Shown here in pieces: positions 13,180 to 21,689 of a stretch of DNA of 25,805 nt; the stretch's first letter is position 1, and every line of letters begins with the position of its first letter. Source of the DNA: Syntrophaceticus sp050949745 (GTDB lineage Bacteria > Bacillota > DSM-12270 > Thermacetogeniales > Thermacetogeniaceae); contig JBMNGF010000004.1 of the NCBI GenBank assembly GCA_050949745.1, positions 1-25,805 on the forward strand, in the 5' to 3' direction. Under the pieces are notes generated by a model, which ran no database searches, was not told the DNA's origin, and saw only the letters and a list, made by a program, of their open reading frames with translations. The translations under genes were made by a program, and so were the position numbers.

Positions 13180-14296
13180 TCACCTCATGGTAACGCCCAT
13201 TTGAGGAATTTTTAAAAGACACCTTGGGCTTGGCAAAAATCATCCGCCCTGCTGAAGTCTGCAAGACACTGGTAACAACAACATTGATACGCTTGCCTAT
13301 GTGTCTCTTGCCTCCCTCAATAACGATCATTGTACCATCCTCCAGGTAAGCCACCCCTTGTCCAGCCTCTTTGCCGTCGCGAATTACATCTACACCAGAT
13401 ATTTCCTCGCCAGGAAGGAATAATGGCTTGACCGCATTAGCTAGATCATTGATGTTGAGCACCCTAACTCCCACCAGTTCAGCGACCTTGTTGAGGTTAT
13501 AATCATTAGTCACAACCGGACAATCCAAGCGTTTACAGACCTGAATCAACCTATAATCCACATCTTTATTGTTATCAACACCATCAAAATCGCGAATCTC
13601 AATGTTAATCTGCTGCTCTTTTTGCATCTGATTCAAAATATCCAACCCGCGTCGTCCTTTATTTCGCCTGAGCACATCAGAAGAATCAGCGATGTGCTGT
13701 AGTTCTTCTAATACAAATCGTGGAATAAGCAAGCTTCCATCGAGAAATCCAGTTCGGCAGATATCTGAAATCCTGCCATCGATAATAACATTGGTATCAA
13801 GCACTTTATAGCCCTTTGACTCTCCAGATTTACCCTGTTTCAATCCGGTTTTCCAGATATGCAGCAAACCAGTCAATTCCTCTTTCTTCTTGATACCGAT
13901 ACTTAGGCCCAGATACCCTATCAGGACACTGAGAATAATGGGTATATAAGCTCCAACCAAGGGAATATTCCTCATAGGAGAGCCAAGTAGGTTAGCAATA
14001 ACAAGACCAATAATAAGTCCAAAAGCGCCTCCCATTAAGTCTTGCACAGGCGTACGATGAAGCACACTTTCAATAATAACAAACATGCGAGATGTCTGCT
14101 CAATTATCCAAGGTGCCAGCACAAAACTCGCTAATCCTGTGCCAATTATCAGGAGCGCAGCGATAAAATACCAGGCATACCCCGTGCTTATCGCGAGATC
14201 ATTGATAAATCCAATACGGGTAAGAAAGTAGCTCAACGAATATCCGATTCCTAAACCTATCAAACCAATAACAACCCTCATGATCTTTCTTAACAC
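13166..14296 (-). CDS. YacL-type membrane protein with PIN and TRAM domains
   Basis: The product has 376 residues. Four hydrophobic helices fill the first 135 residues (for example VVIGLIGLGIGYSLSYFL, then AWYFIAALLIIGTGLASFVL). The PIN nuclease-like domain begins at KVLDTNVIIDGRISDI, with further acidic residues in DKDVDYRLIQVCKRL-like and VVTNDYNLNKVAEL segments. A C-terminal TRAM domain (about 305-360) contains GVAYLEDGTMIVIEGG and TSVLQTSAGRMIFAKP. The family is conserved in Gram-positives beside disA, radA and ispD; a role in RNA cleavage or translation is suspected but not established. The start is GTG (14296) with GGGGGTGA 6 bases upstream. The 3' end overlaps ispDF, so they form one operon; a 137-base gap separates it from carD. 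Confidence 0.92.
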   Translation of the reverse strand: MLRKIMRVVIGLIGLGIGYSLSYFLTRIGFINDLAISTGYAWYFIAALLIIGTGLASFVLAPWIIEQTSRMFVIIESVLHRTPVQDLMGGAFGLIIGLVIANLLGSPMRNIPLVGAYIPIILSVLIGYLGLSIGIKKKEELTGLLHIWKTGLKQGKSGESKGYKVLDTNVIIDGRISDICRTGFLDGSLLIPRFVLEELQHIADSSDVLRRNKGRRGLDILNQMQKEQQINIEIRDFDGVDNNKDVDYRLIQVCKRLDCPVVTNDYNLNKVAELVGVRVLNINDLANAVKPLFLPGEEISGVDVIRDGKEAGQGVAYLEDGTMIVIEGGKRHIGKRINVVVTSVLQTSAGRMIFAKPKVSFKNSSNGRYHEVNAIG

Positions 14297-14433
14297 TGAT
14301 TCACCCCCTTTCTAAGCGTATATCCTTATTTTGGTTAACTATATGTCCCATTATACGCAATATTGTTAATATCAGCAAGAGAATAGTTTGTCATATTATA
14401 AGAAAAGCGCCCGGTTTATTCAGGCGCCTCCCT

Positions 14434-14913
14434 TCATTCCCCGGCAACTGCCTCTTTTATCAAGGTCTCCACTTCGATCTCATCCATGTTGCCCGCTAGA
14501 ATAAGTTCACTGCTTAAAATCTGAAAGGCGCTTTCCAGCATCCTCTTTTCTCCCGAAGATAGCCCCTTTCGCAAATCCTGACGCATAAGAGAACGTACAA
14601 CCTCTGCAACAGCGAAAACATTCCCTGTTCTGATCTTCTCGAGGTTGGCTCTATAGCGGTGGTTCCAGTTAGGGATTACTTTTTCTTGGTCCTCTCTCTG
14701 AAGAACTTTTAAAACACTGGCAATCTCGTCCTCCGGAATTACACGGCGCACCCCGATTTGTTCAGTTTTATCGGATGGCACAAGCACTTTTAAGTTACCC
14801 GAAAAGAGACGGAGAACAAAGTAAATAACGTTTTCTTCCCCACGCTTTTCCAGTGCCTCTACAACCCCGGCGCCGTGCATCGGGTGAACGATATAATCTC
14901 CGACATTAAACAT
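14434..14913 (-). CDS. CarD/CdnL-family RNA-polymerase-binding transcription regulator
   Basis: The product has 159 residues from the ATG at 14913, starting MFNVGDYIVHPMHGAGVVEA, the CarD Tudor-like RNAP-interaction domain; the helical C-terminal domain includes NWNHRYRANLEKIRTGNVFAVAEVVRSL and SSGEKRMLESAFQIL. CarD/CdnL binds the beta subunit and stabilises the open complex at housekeeping promoters. The start is fixed by GGAGG 11 bases upstream and by a consensus promoter at 14945-14973; a longer frame to 14973 would begin inside the promoter's -35. In many clostridia it lies between disA and yacL, as here. It has its own promoter, and yacL-ispDF probably follow on the same transcript. Confidence 0.94.
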   Translation of the reverse strand: MFNVGDYIVHPMHGAGVVEALEKRGEENVIYFVLRLFSGNLKVLVPSDKTEQIGVRRVIPEDEIASVLKVLQREDQEKVIPNWNHRYRANLEKIRTGNVFAVAEVVRSLMRQDLRKGLSSGEKRMLESAFQILSSELILAGNMDEIEVETLIKEAVAGE

Positions 14914-14944
14914 TTTCCGGCCTCCTGGAGTTTTATTAAAATAT

Positions 14945-14973
14945 ATTATACCAGATGTGACATTGCCTGTCAA
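14945..14973 (-). promoter_or_regulatory. Consensus sigma-A promoter of carD
   Basis: On the minus strand TTGACA (14973-14968) and TATAAT (14950-14945) are exactly 17 bases apart, both perfect matches, 31 bases before the carD ATG. TGACA and TGTCA form a small inverted repeat over the -35 and spacer. Confidence 0.92.
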
Positions 14974-15149
14974 AATCAGGTTATGCCTAAAACACCATTC
15001 TACACCTTTTATTCTGCACCCACTAGTGGTAAGTGAGGTTTTGAAGAGAACTAGTACAGATTGTATTTGCTCCTGGTTATTCGCATAAAAAAATGGGTTA
15101 AAAAGAAAATGAACGTTGCTGTTTAAACAAAGCTATTGAAATATCAGCA

Positions 15150-15179
15150 TTGACAACCGCCGATAACTGAGACTATAAT
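15150..15179 (+). promoter_or_regulatory. Consensus sigma-A promoter of the 15217 gene
   Basis: TTGACA (15150-15155) and TATAAT (15174-15179) are both perfect, with an 18-base spacer, 37 bases before the ATG. It is divergent from the carD promoter, about 180 bases away. Confidence 0.88.
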
Positions 15180-15216
15180 TATTAAAAAGAACATCAGGTG
15201 TGAGGAGGTCTGCCCA

Positions 15217-15612
15217 ATGAAGGACCTGATCTGTGATGAATTTCAGAATACAGTGGCTGAACTATTAATCCGCCATCACAGTATTTTAGATGTACTATCC
15301 AAATTCCAAGAATCATGTGCTCGCACCAACAGAGCAACCATAAAAGCAGTTACCGGTTGTGGCTGCATCAACATCAAAGCCGAAAAACAAGAAATTCCAC
15401 CAGACATCTCCCTTATTGAAATGAAGGATTACTTTGGAAGCCATCTCGAAGGACAACTCTGCCCGAACTGCAGAGAACAGGTTGAAGCAGAATTAGGCAA
15501 TACGCTTTTCTACATGGCAGCTCTTTGCAACCTTACGAATCTTAACCTCTACGATCTTTTTATTAAAGAACATAATAAGCTTTCCACACTTAATATTTTT
15601 AATATGACCTAA
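15217..15612 (+). CDS. Conserved small cysteine-containing protein of unknown function
   Basis: The product has 131 residues with no signal peptide or TM helix. It starts MKDLICDEFQNTVAELLIRH. Seven cysteines occur (6, 34, 48, 50, 82, 85, 104), including GCGC at 47-50 and LCPNC at 81-85, so a zinc or other metal site made of CxC plus CxxC is possible. The C-terminal third, ELGNTLFYMAALCNLTNLNL then YDLFIKEHNKL, resembles the helices of MazG-type nucleotide pyrophosphohydrolases, but the acidic metal-binding motif of those enzymes is not obvious. I recall similar proteins beside disA or carD in other clostridia but cannot name a function. It has a consensus promoter, SD GAGGAGG 9 bases from the ATG, and its own terminator, so it is a well-expressed monocistronic gene on the opposite strand to its neighbours. 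Confidence 0.8.
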   Translation: MKDLICDEFQNTVAELLIRHHSILDVLSKFQESCARTNRATIKAVTGCGCINIKAEKQEIPPDISLIEMKDYFGSHLEGQLCPNCREQVEAELGNTLFYMAALCNLTNLNLYDLFIKEHNKLSTLNIFNMT

Positions 15613-15643
15613 AAGATCGGATAGAATTATGCATTGAACAAAT

Positions 15644-15669
15644 AAGAGCAGCTTACGCTGGCTCTTTTT
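15644..15669 (+). terminator. Terminator between the 15217 gene and convergent disA
   Basis: AAGAGCAGC (15644-15652) pairs with GCTGGCTCTT (15657-15666) with one bulged base and a TTAC loop, followed by TTT. It may also help disA transcription end on the other strand, though no T-run exists there. Confidence 0.7.
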
Positions 15670-15694
15670 CATCCATTGCTATTATAACCTGTTA

Positions 15695-16897
15695 CTACAT
15701 ATACCTTTCCAGCATTACCTGATCCTGCAAGCGGCGCAGCCCATTTCTAATAGTCTTTGCTCTCACCTCACCGATTCCTTCAACTTCATCCAACTCCTCA
15801 ATTGAAGCCTGGAGCATATTCTGGAAACTTCCGAAACTATTGACAAGGTTATCGATAATAGGAGCCGGCAATCTGGGTATCCTTTGCAAAATACGATACC
15901 CCCGAGGGTGCACCGATTCGTCCAGCACACTGGCACTCGAACCCCAGCCAAGAACACGGCTGAAATTGGAAAGCTCCAACAGGTCATCAGAGGACCAGTT
16001 AGCTATTGTCTGTAACACTTCTTCGGCCTTTTTAGTCCCACTCTCCAGATAATCTTGAACTACACGGGTAAGATCATCCTGCACATTGGTTACCAACTCT
16101 TCCACCTGCATGATAATCAAACGCCCTTCCGTTCCTAACTCACTTATATAGTTATTCAGTTCTCGGACGATGCGCAAGACCATCTCTCCCCGCTGTACCA
16201 CTAAAACCACATCATAGACAGTAACCAAATCCTCAAATTCCAGCGCTGTCAAGTTCACCAACGCTTTATCCAGAACACGCTTATATTTCTCAAGGGTTTG
16301 TACAGCTTGATTTGCCTTGGATAAGAGAACGCCGATTTCCTGCAAACTGTAACGGTTAGCCCCTCTGTAGAGAGTAATTACCCCCCGTCTCTGGGAAATA
16401 GCAATTACCAGAGCATCAGTCTGCTTGGCCATCCTCTCCGCTGTCCGGTGTCTGATCCCGGTTTCCATTGAAGGAACAGAGAAATCCGGTATCAATTGTG
16501 CATTGGCAAAAAGAATTCTTTTTGCATCCTTGCTGAGAACTATTGCCCCATCCATTTTAGCTAGTTCATAAAGCTTTGGAGGGGCATATTCAGCATTAAG
16601 ATTGAACCCGCCCTCTACCAGGCGCATAATCTCCTCACTGTCACCGATTACAATCAATCCTCCGGTTTTTGCCCTTAAAACACCATCCAAGCCCTCCCTG
16701 AGACTCGTGCCTGGTGCCACCATCTTAAGAGCATCGAGCATACTGTCATCCTTTTCCTCACGACCATCCTTTGCTTCACGGACATCTTTAGAGCTTTCCC
16801 GTGCTGTAGCCTTAGCCTTTGTCGCTTTCTCTTCTTTTACAGTTTCTTCTTTGGCAAGAAGCTGTTTATCCATTATCTGTATCTGCTCCTCTTTCAA
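15695..16897 (-). CDS. disA: DNA integrity scanning diadenylate cyclase DisA, with a charged N-terminal extension
   Basis: The product has up to 400 residues. The DAC domain has the catalytic MDGAIVLS (Asp116-Gly-Ala118) and RHRTAER (149-155) motifs that make c-di-AMP from two ATP; a helical spine follows and the C-terminal helix-hairpin-helix domain includes LDEVEGIGEVRAKTIRNGL, which binds branched DNA. Conserved DisA sequence begins near residue 53 (MLDALKMVAPGTSLREGL). The 52 residues before it are a low-complexity Lys/Glu/Ala stretch, about 40 longer than B. subtilis DisA. The TTG start (16897) has AGGGGGA 7 bases upstream, supporting the long form. The internal ATG at 16741 has AAGGATGA about 4 bases upstream and would give a 348-residue canonical form. 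It follows radA by 18 bases as in most Bacillota; RadA is a known partner that limits DisA activity. Confidence 0.93.
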   Translation of the reverse strand: MKEEQIQIMDKQLLAKEETVKEEKATKAKATARESSKDVREAKDGREEKDDSMLDALKMVAPGTSLREGLDGVLRAKTGGLIVIGDSEEIMRLVEGGFNLNAEYAPPKLYELAKMDGAIVLSKDAKRILFANAQLIPDFSVPSMETGIRHRTAERMAKQTDALVIAISQRRGVITLYRGANRYSLQEIGVLLSKANQAVQTLEKYKRVLDKALVNLTALEFEDLVTVYDVVLVVQRGEMVLRIVRELNNYISELGTEGRLIIMQVEELVTNVQDDLTRVVQDYLESGTKKAEEVLQTIANWSSDDLLELSNFSRVLGWGSSASVLDESVHPRGYRILQRIPRLPAPIIDNLVNSFGSFQNMLQASIEELDEVEGIGEVRAKTIRNGLRRLQDQVMLERYM

Positions 16898-16915
16898 TGT
16901 AAATCCCCCTAAAGC

Positions 16916-18277
16916 CTAAATCAACTGATCAAGTGCATCCTGAACCGATTTGACCCCGATAAAATCAAGATCTCCAAACTTATCCTGTAGCTCCAAACTA
17001 CGCACAGGCACCAAAATCCTCCGAAAACCCAAGCGCTTAACTTCTTTAATGCGTTGTTCCATAAAACCTACCCCCCTGACCTCTCCTGTAAGGCCCACCT
17101 CACCTAGTATCACGGTATCCTCTGCCACCGCACTATTACGGTAGCTGGAGGCCAATGCCACTGCAATACCCAGGTCTGCGGCTGGCTCCACAACCCTAAG
17201 CCCCCCCACAACATTTACATAAAGGTCCTGGTTGGCTAGAGAAAAACCGAGACGTTTTTCCAAAACCGCGGCTGCTAAAACCATTCTGTTGTAATCAACA
17301 CCGGTAGCTGCTCGGCGGGGAGAACCGAAGGCAGTAGGGCAAACCAGCCCTTGTACCTCCACAAGGATCGGACGGGAACCTTCCAAAGCTGCTACGACCA
17401 CAGAACCTGGCCCACCCACTGCTCTTTCAGCTAAAAAAAGCTCAGAAGGGTTTTCCAGCTCTTGGAGTCCATTCTCCCCCATGGCAAAAACGGCCACCTC
17501 ATCTGTTGCTCCAAAACGGTTTTTTACCCCACGTAAAAGGCGCAGGTTCTGGTGGCGCTCACCTTCGAAAGAAAGCACCACATCAACCATATGCTCCAAT
17601 AATTTAGGCCCTGCTAGGGCACCATCCTTTGTGATATGTCCCACAACAAAACAAGCCGTATCACAGGTTTTAGACAATCTGACTATTTCAGCTGTACACT
17701 CCCGGATTTGACCAATACTCCCGGGGTGCAAGTTTATTTCAGGATGATAGGTGGTTTGAATGGAGTCGATAATCACCAAAACCGGTGACAATTCCTCAAT
17801 AGCATCGCAAATACTCTGCAGATTGGTTTCCGCGTAGAAATAAAGGTGAGCCGAAGCTGCTTGCAGGCGCCGCGCCCGCATCTGGACTTGCCGGCGGGAT
17901 TCTTCACCTGAGATGTATAAAACAAGCCCCTTGTTCTCAGCTACATAAGCAGCCAACTGTAGAAGCAGTGTGGATTTTCCAATTCCGGGAGCACCACCCA
18001 AAAGTGTAACAGAGCCGGGGACAATCCCTCCACCCAGCACCCGGTCGAATTCTTGGGAACAGCTAGGAAAGCGTTCCTCAGGGGAACTGTCATCACACTC
18101 TGCCAGAGGAGCAGCCTTCTCAACCGAAGACCTACCTGCTGCTTTTTTAACCCCTTTATTAGATACAGGAGCTTCGCAAAAGGAGTTCCATGACCCACAG
18201 CCAGGGCATCGCCCCAGCCACTTCCCTGTTTCATATCCACATTCAGCGCAAAAAAATCTTACCTTTACCCGCCCCAC
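16916..18277 (-). CDS. radA: RadA (Sms) DNA repair and recombination ATPase
   Basis: The product has 453 residues. It has an N-terminal C4 zinc finger (CAECGYETGKWLGRCPGCG, residues 10-28), a RecA-like core with Walker A GGAPGIGKST (94-103), the RadA-specific KNRFG motif in LLRGVKNRFGATDEV, and a Lon-protease-like C-terminal domain containing VNVVGGLRVVEPAADLGIA and VILGEVGLTGEVR. RadA drives branch migration during recombination. The start is GTG (18277), the only start that keeps the full zinc finger; its ribosome site is weak (AAAGGT about 10 bases upstream). It is co-directional with disA 18 bases downstream, so one transcript is likely, and 108 bases from yyaL upstream. Confidence 0.96.
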   Translation of the reverse strand: MGRVKVRFFCAECGYETGKWLGRCPGCGSWNSFCEAPVSNKGVKKAAGRSSVEKAAPLAECDDSSPEERFPSCSQEFDRVLGGGIVPGSVTLLGGAPGIGKSTLLLQLAAYVAENKGLVLYISGEESRRQVQMRARRLQAASAHLYFYAETNLQSICDAIEELSPVLVIIDSIQTTYHPEINLHPGSIGQIRECTAEIVRLSKTCDTACFVVGHITKDGALAGPKLLEHMVDVVLSFEGERHQNLRLLRGVKNRFGATDEVAVFAMGENGLQELENPSELFLAERAVGGPGSVVVAALEGSRPILVEVQGLVCPTAFGSPRRAATGVDYNRMVLAAAVLEKRLGFSLANQDLYVNVVGGLRVVEPAADLGIAVALASSYRNSAVAEDTVILGEVGLTGEVRGVGFMEQRIKEVKRLGFRRILVPVRSLELQDKFGDLDFIGVKSVQDALDQLI

Positions 18278-18385
18278 AGTTTTCTACCTTTCATCCAGCT
18301 TTACACCATTATACCATTTATCCCGCTGCAGCAGAACCCCAAATGCAATAGGAGTGTACTGAGGGCGGTTATCGCTACATCCCTG

Positions 18386-20479
18386 CTACAATTCTTCCGC
18401 CAGTTCCTTTGGATTCGTTACCGGTGCTTGGCAGGCGTAGTTTTCGCAGATATAGACAGCTGTCTTTCCATCCAGAGGTATTTTGTCAACTGCTGTTGGT
18501 GCAATGGATTTAAGCCGCTGTCCATCTCTGCCTGGCTGATTCTGCAGTATTATCGCTTGGGGCAGGTATTTGCTGCGCAGCACATCCAAGAACTCCTGGC
18601 TTGTAGGATCACTACTCTCTCCCGCCACCACGATCTCTTGAGGGGGCCCCAGTTGAAAGTCCAGGGCACAGAGGTAGAAAGTGCATGCCTGTGGCATATT
18701 TGCAACTGCTCCACCGAAGGCATGCATTTGCCGGTGGGCAAGCTTCTCCAGCTCTTCATTTCCTGTCAATCCGGCCAACTGCAGGAGATTCCAGGCAGCC
18801 ACGGAGTTCCCGGAAGGAATGGCCATATCGCTGATTTCCTTGGTTCGCATATTAAGCTCATCCTCATCTTCAGCTGTGAAAAAGAACCCACCATCTTCCT
18901 CATCCCAAAAAAGTCTTTGCATCTCTTTGGCTTGAGTGATGGCCTCTTCCAAATAATAAGGATTAAACGTAGCCCTGTAGAGCTCGATTAACCCCCAGCT
19001 CAGAAAGGCATAGTCATCCAGATAAGCTGGGAAAGCTGCTTCCCCATCACGATAGCGAGCTAAAAGCCTTCCCTCTTTGCTGCGCAAATGATCGAGTATA
19101 AATCGCACCGCCTTTTCCGCAGCCTGAGCATACCTTTCATCTCCCAATACCCAGGCACCTCGGGACAGTGCAGCGATCATCAGGCCATTCCAAGAAGTGA
19201 GAATCTTGTCATCCTTAAAAGGGTGGATACGCTCTTCCCTAGCAGCAAAGAGCTTTTGACGCAGGGCATCGACCCTCTCATTCCGCAGAGGAATATGGGA
19301 AAACCCGTTCTCCCTTCGATCATCAATCCCTGATCCCAGACTAGGCCCTCTCTTTAAGACCTGCTTCAAAAGATTGGGGATGCTTTTCCCCTCAAAATTA
19401 CCCTGCTCTTTGATGTCATACAACCTGCAAAAATAATCCCCATCCTCCTCCCCCAGGATATTTTTCAGCTCTTGGGGCGTCCACAGATAGAACTTCCCTT
19501 CTACACCTTCGGAATCTGCATCCTCAGCTGTGTAAAAGCCCCCATCTCGAGAGGTCATATCACGCAGAATATAGGTAAAAATAGCCCTGGCTGCAGAGGC
19601 ATAAAACTCCTTGTGGGTTGCCTGATAAGCCTCCAAATAGGCAATTGCAAGCAGGGCATTGTCATAAAGCATCTTTTCAAAATGAGGCACCAACCACTCT
19701 CGGTCTGTGGAATAGCGGGAAAACCCGAGGCCAATATGATCGAAAATGCCTCCACAGTACATGCCAAGCAGTGTCCTTTCTACCATCTCCAGGGCATGTC
19801 CTTCCCCGAACCGCTTCCAGTAACGGAGCAGAAAGAGAAGATGGTGTGGACTAGGAAACTTTGGCGCAGCGCCAAACCCACCGTAAACAGGATCAAATGT
19901 CTTTTCCATCGTGCGGTAGCAGCTGTGCAGAAGCTCAGGGCCAGGCTCTCCAGGAGCACTCTCCCCCATCTGTTCTGAGATACTATTGAAGATCTGTTCC
20001 CCCAACCCCTCCAGCCGCTCCCTCTCGTTTTCCCACTTTTCTCTGATCATATTTAACAATTCGATCAGCCCCGGCCTACCATAACGGGAACGCTTGGGGA
20101 AGTAGGTTCCTGCGAAAAAGGGAGTGCACTCAGGTGTGAGAAAAACCGTCAACGGCCACCCACCACTCCCGGTCAATGCCTGACAGACATTCATATACAC
20201 ACTATCGATATCAGGCCTTTCCTCCCGATCTACCTTGATTGAAATAAAACCCTTATTGAGAATGTCGGCAACTTCCTCATCCTCAAAAGACTCCCTCTCC
20301 ATCACATGGCACCAATGACAGGTACTATAACCTACACTAAGGAAGATAGGCTTATTTTCCTTTTTTGCTTTTTCGAACGCTTCCTCACCCCAGGGATACC
20401 AGTCCACTGGGTTATAGGCATGTTGCAAAAGATACGGAGATTTTTCGTTGATTAGCCTGTTCGGTGTCAAATGCTTCAT
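18386..20479 (-). CDS. YyaL/DUF255 thioredoxin-domain protein (spermatogenesis-associated protein 20 family)
   Basis: The product has 697 residues, full length for the family. The N-terminal thioredoxin-like domain carries NEKSPYLLQHAYNPVDWYPW and the CxxC motif STCHWCHVMERESF (Cys54 and Cys57). The rest is an (alpha/alpha)6 barrel like N-acylglucosamine 2-epimerases, with GGWPLTVFLTP, GGFGAAPKFPSPHHLLFLLR and LTSWNGLMIAALSRGA blocks. The function is unknown; redox or sugar roles are suggested for the family. AAAGGA lies directly against the ATG at 20479, so the TTG at codon 3 (20473), 8 bases away, may be the real start. It is the first gene of the run that continues with radA and disA; mobile-element remnants begin just upstream. 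Confidence 0.93.
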   Translation of the reverse strand: MKHLTPNRLINEKSPYLLQHAYNPVDWYPWGEEAFEKAKKENKPIFLSVGYSTCHWCHVMERESFEDEEVADILNKGFISIKVDREERPDIDSVYMNVCQALTGSGGWPLTVFLTPECTPFFAGTYFPKRSRYGRPGLIELLNMIREKWENERERLEGLGEQIFNSISEQMGESAPGEPGPELLHSCYRTMEKTFDPVYGGFGAAPKFPSPHHLLFLLRYWKRFGEGHALEMVERTLLGMYCGGIFDHIGLGFSRYSTDREWLVPHFEKMLYDNALLAIAYLEAYQATHKEFYASAARAIFTYILRDMTSRDGGFYTAEDADSEGVEGKFYLWTPQELKNILGEEDGDYFCRLYDIKEQGNFEGKSIPNLLKQVLKRGPSLGSGIDDRRENGFSHIPLRNERVDALRQKLFAAREERIHPFKDDKILTSWNGLMIAALSRGAWVLGDERYAQAAEKAVRFILDHLRSKEGRLLARYRDGEAAFPAYLDDYAFLSWGLIELYRATFNPYYLEEAITQAKEMQRLFWDEEDGGFFFTAEDEDELNMRTKEISDMAIPSGNSVAAWNLLQLAGLTGNEELEKLAHRQMHAFGGAVANMPQACTFYLCALDFQLGPPQEIVVAGESSDPTSQEFLDVLRSKYLPQAIILQNQPGRDGQRLKSIAPTAVDKIPLDGKTAVYICENYACQAPVTNPKELAEEL

Positions 20480-20552
20480 TCCTTTCTAAAATTATTCCCT
20501 TCATCTCATAGTCAATGAAGTTCATCATCGACTATCCTCGTACCCCATGCGC

Positions 20553-20893
20553 TTATAGAAAATTTATCCGCACCTGTACGTCATCTCCGTCACGCTCGTA
20601 TTCAATACGATCAATGATTGCTTTTAACACTCTATTTTTTTCTTCTTTCGTCTTTAGTTTATCCCACTGCTCAAAAAACTCTTCTATTGTTTTTAAACGT
20701 TGTAAATTACTTACGTTTTTCCTTACGTTTTTCCTTAAGTTGCAACGCTTTTCTAGTTCTTCAATATCCCTTTTCAATTTAACGATATTTGCTTCTCTAA
20801 TTCCTTCCGCTCTATAAACCTCTCCTTCGATATTTCGCCCTCCTCTCTCTGTACCTGCAAAATATCTAAAGCTTGTTGATTCTTAATAATACA
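20553..20893 (-). pseudogene. C-terminal remnant of a large serine recombinase
   Basis: Minus-strand reading from about 20893 gives QQALDILQVQREEGEISKER then FIERKELEKQI; after a frame break near 20785 it continues KLKRDIEELEKR to KLKTKEEKNRVLKAIIDRIE and YERDGDDVQVRINFL, ending at 20553. A coiled coil followed by an IDRIEYERDGD-type beta end is the usual C-terminus of large serine recombinases from integrative elements. The catalytic resolvase domain and zinc ribbon are missing; upstream sequence changes to an IS3 remnant. It is a fragment of about 110 residues and cannot act. It suggests that an integrative element was once here or that IS activity brought the piece in. Confidence 0.7.
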
Positions 20894-21345
20894 TCACTGA
20901 TTGTCTTGACTGGATGTTTCCGATATACACTGCTCCGGTTGACTTCAAGTAGTTCGTCCTGGCGCTTTACGGTAATATGTTTATGGCCGAACTCAATAAG
21001 TGTTTTACGATCTTTTACGTTTGAAGATTTCTCCAGATTTTTTTTTAAGCCAGTCGACTTCATATGTCAACTGTCCGACTTTACGCTCCAGTTCTGCTAC
21101 ATGCTGCTGCTCTTTTTTTAGTTCCTTTTCGGCTTCTGATGGCCCTTTCTTAAACATCATCAGAAGCTCGCTCTGTGAACTCTTTCTTCCAGCGGCCAAG
21201 CATAGCTGGATGGATGCCGTATTTGGCTGCGATCTCATTGACGGTAGCTTCTTCACGAAGAACTTCAATAACCACCTGAGCTTTAAAGTTGGCTGAGTAA
21301 AGATTGCGTTTATTCATGCTCCCATTGTAACTTATTTTTCTTATC
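20894..21345 (-). mobile_element. Truncated IS3-family element (orfA and the start of orfB)
   Basis: OrfA starts at the ATG at 21317 (MNKRNLYSANFKAQVVIEVL) with the HTH VNEIAAKYGIHPAMLGRWKKE, breaks near 21150, and continues in the next frame as a leucine-zipper part, FKKGPSEAEKELKKEQQ to LTYEVDWLKK. A run of nine A (21041-21049 on the minus strand) then shifts reading to the orfB start: NLEKSSNVKDRKTLIEFGHK and ITVKRQDELLEVNRSSVYR. OrfB stops after about 60 residues, before any DDE residue, at the junction with the recombinase remnant. Both orfA breaks are +1. An A-run is the usual programmed-frameshift site in IS3 elements, so that change may be natural. Confidence 0.8.
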
Positions 21346-21361
21346 CTGTGTCTCACCTCTT

Positions 21362-21465
21362 GGGAGCATTATAATGAGCCGTAAAGGTGAGTGCCAGGAT
21401 AATGCCTGTGCGGAGACTTTTTCCATAGCCTGAAGATCGAATGGATATATGGAGAACCGTTGAAA
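21362..21465 (+). pseudogene. Fragment of a second IS3-family orfB, opposite strand
   Basis: Plus-strand reading gives LGSIIMSRKGECQDNACAET (ATG at 21374), then after one missing T in the TTTTT run near 21418 it continues FHSLKIEWIYGEPL. This is the C-terminal DDE-transposase block of IS3 OrfB (SMSRKGNCYDNA-x-ESFFHSLK) and holds the last catalytic Glu. Only about 35 residues remain. It abuts the start of the minus-strand IS3 remnant head to head, so the locus holds pieces of at least two elements. Confidence 0.75.
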
Positions 21466-21531
21466 TCCCCGGTGACACGGTGACAGGGGGACGGGGGTCG
21501 TGACACACGGGGCACGGGGACAGTCCTTAGG
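21466..21531. repeat. GC-rich REP-like patch with GTGACAC and CGGGGACAG motifs
   Basis: GGTGACACGG, then GTCGTGACACACGG and GCACGGGGACAGTCC are packed into about 60 bases. The core CGGGGACAG (21515-21523) also occurs in the hairpin after the slipin gene (5972-5980) and, on the minus strand, in the PspF-like leader (10557-10549). It appears to be a degraded copy of a dispersed repeat. No coding sequence is apparent here. Confidence 0.5.
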
Positions 21532-21568
21532 AAAAAACTTAACCCGCCCATTGGCAATGAGCGGGTTA
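21532..21568 (-). terminator. Terminator of the truncated alcohol dehydrogenase gene
   Basis: On the minus strand AACCCGC (21567-21561) pairs with GCGGGTT (21547-21541), and the inner CATT/AATG adds four pairs, followed by AAG and TTTTTT (21537-21532). It lies about 120 bases after the stop; the stretch between holds nothing recognised. Confidence 0.75.
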
Positions 21569-21689
21569 CTTACAGCAGCATTTCAATCTAAATTTTATAG
21601 CCCCATTTTTTGCTTCATAATTACTTAATCTCCAACAAAGATTCACGATTGGAAAGTCTACTGTAAGAGATGCATTTTACTTCATATAA

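Noticed and set aside
14914..14973. Longer CarD with 20 extra N-terminal residues
   Set aside because: The extension overlaps a perfect sigma-A promoter and precedes a good ribosome site at the ATG at 14913, where family homology begins.
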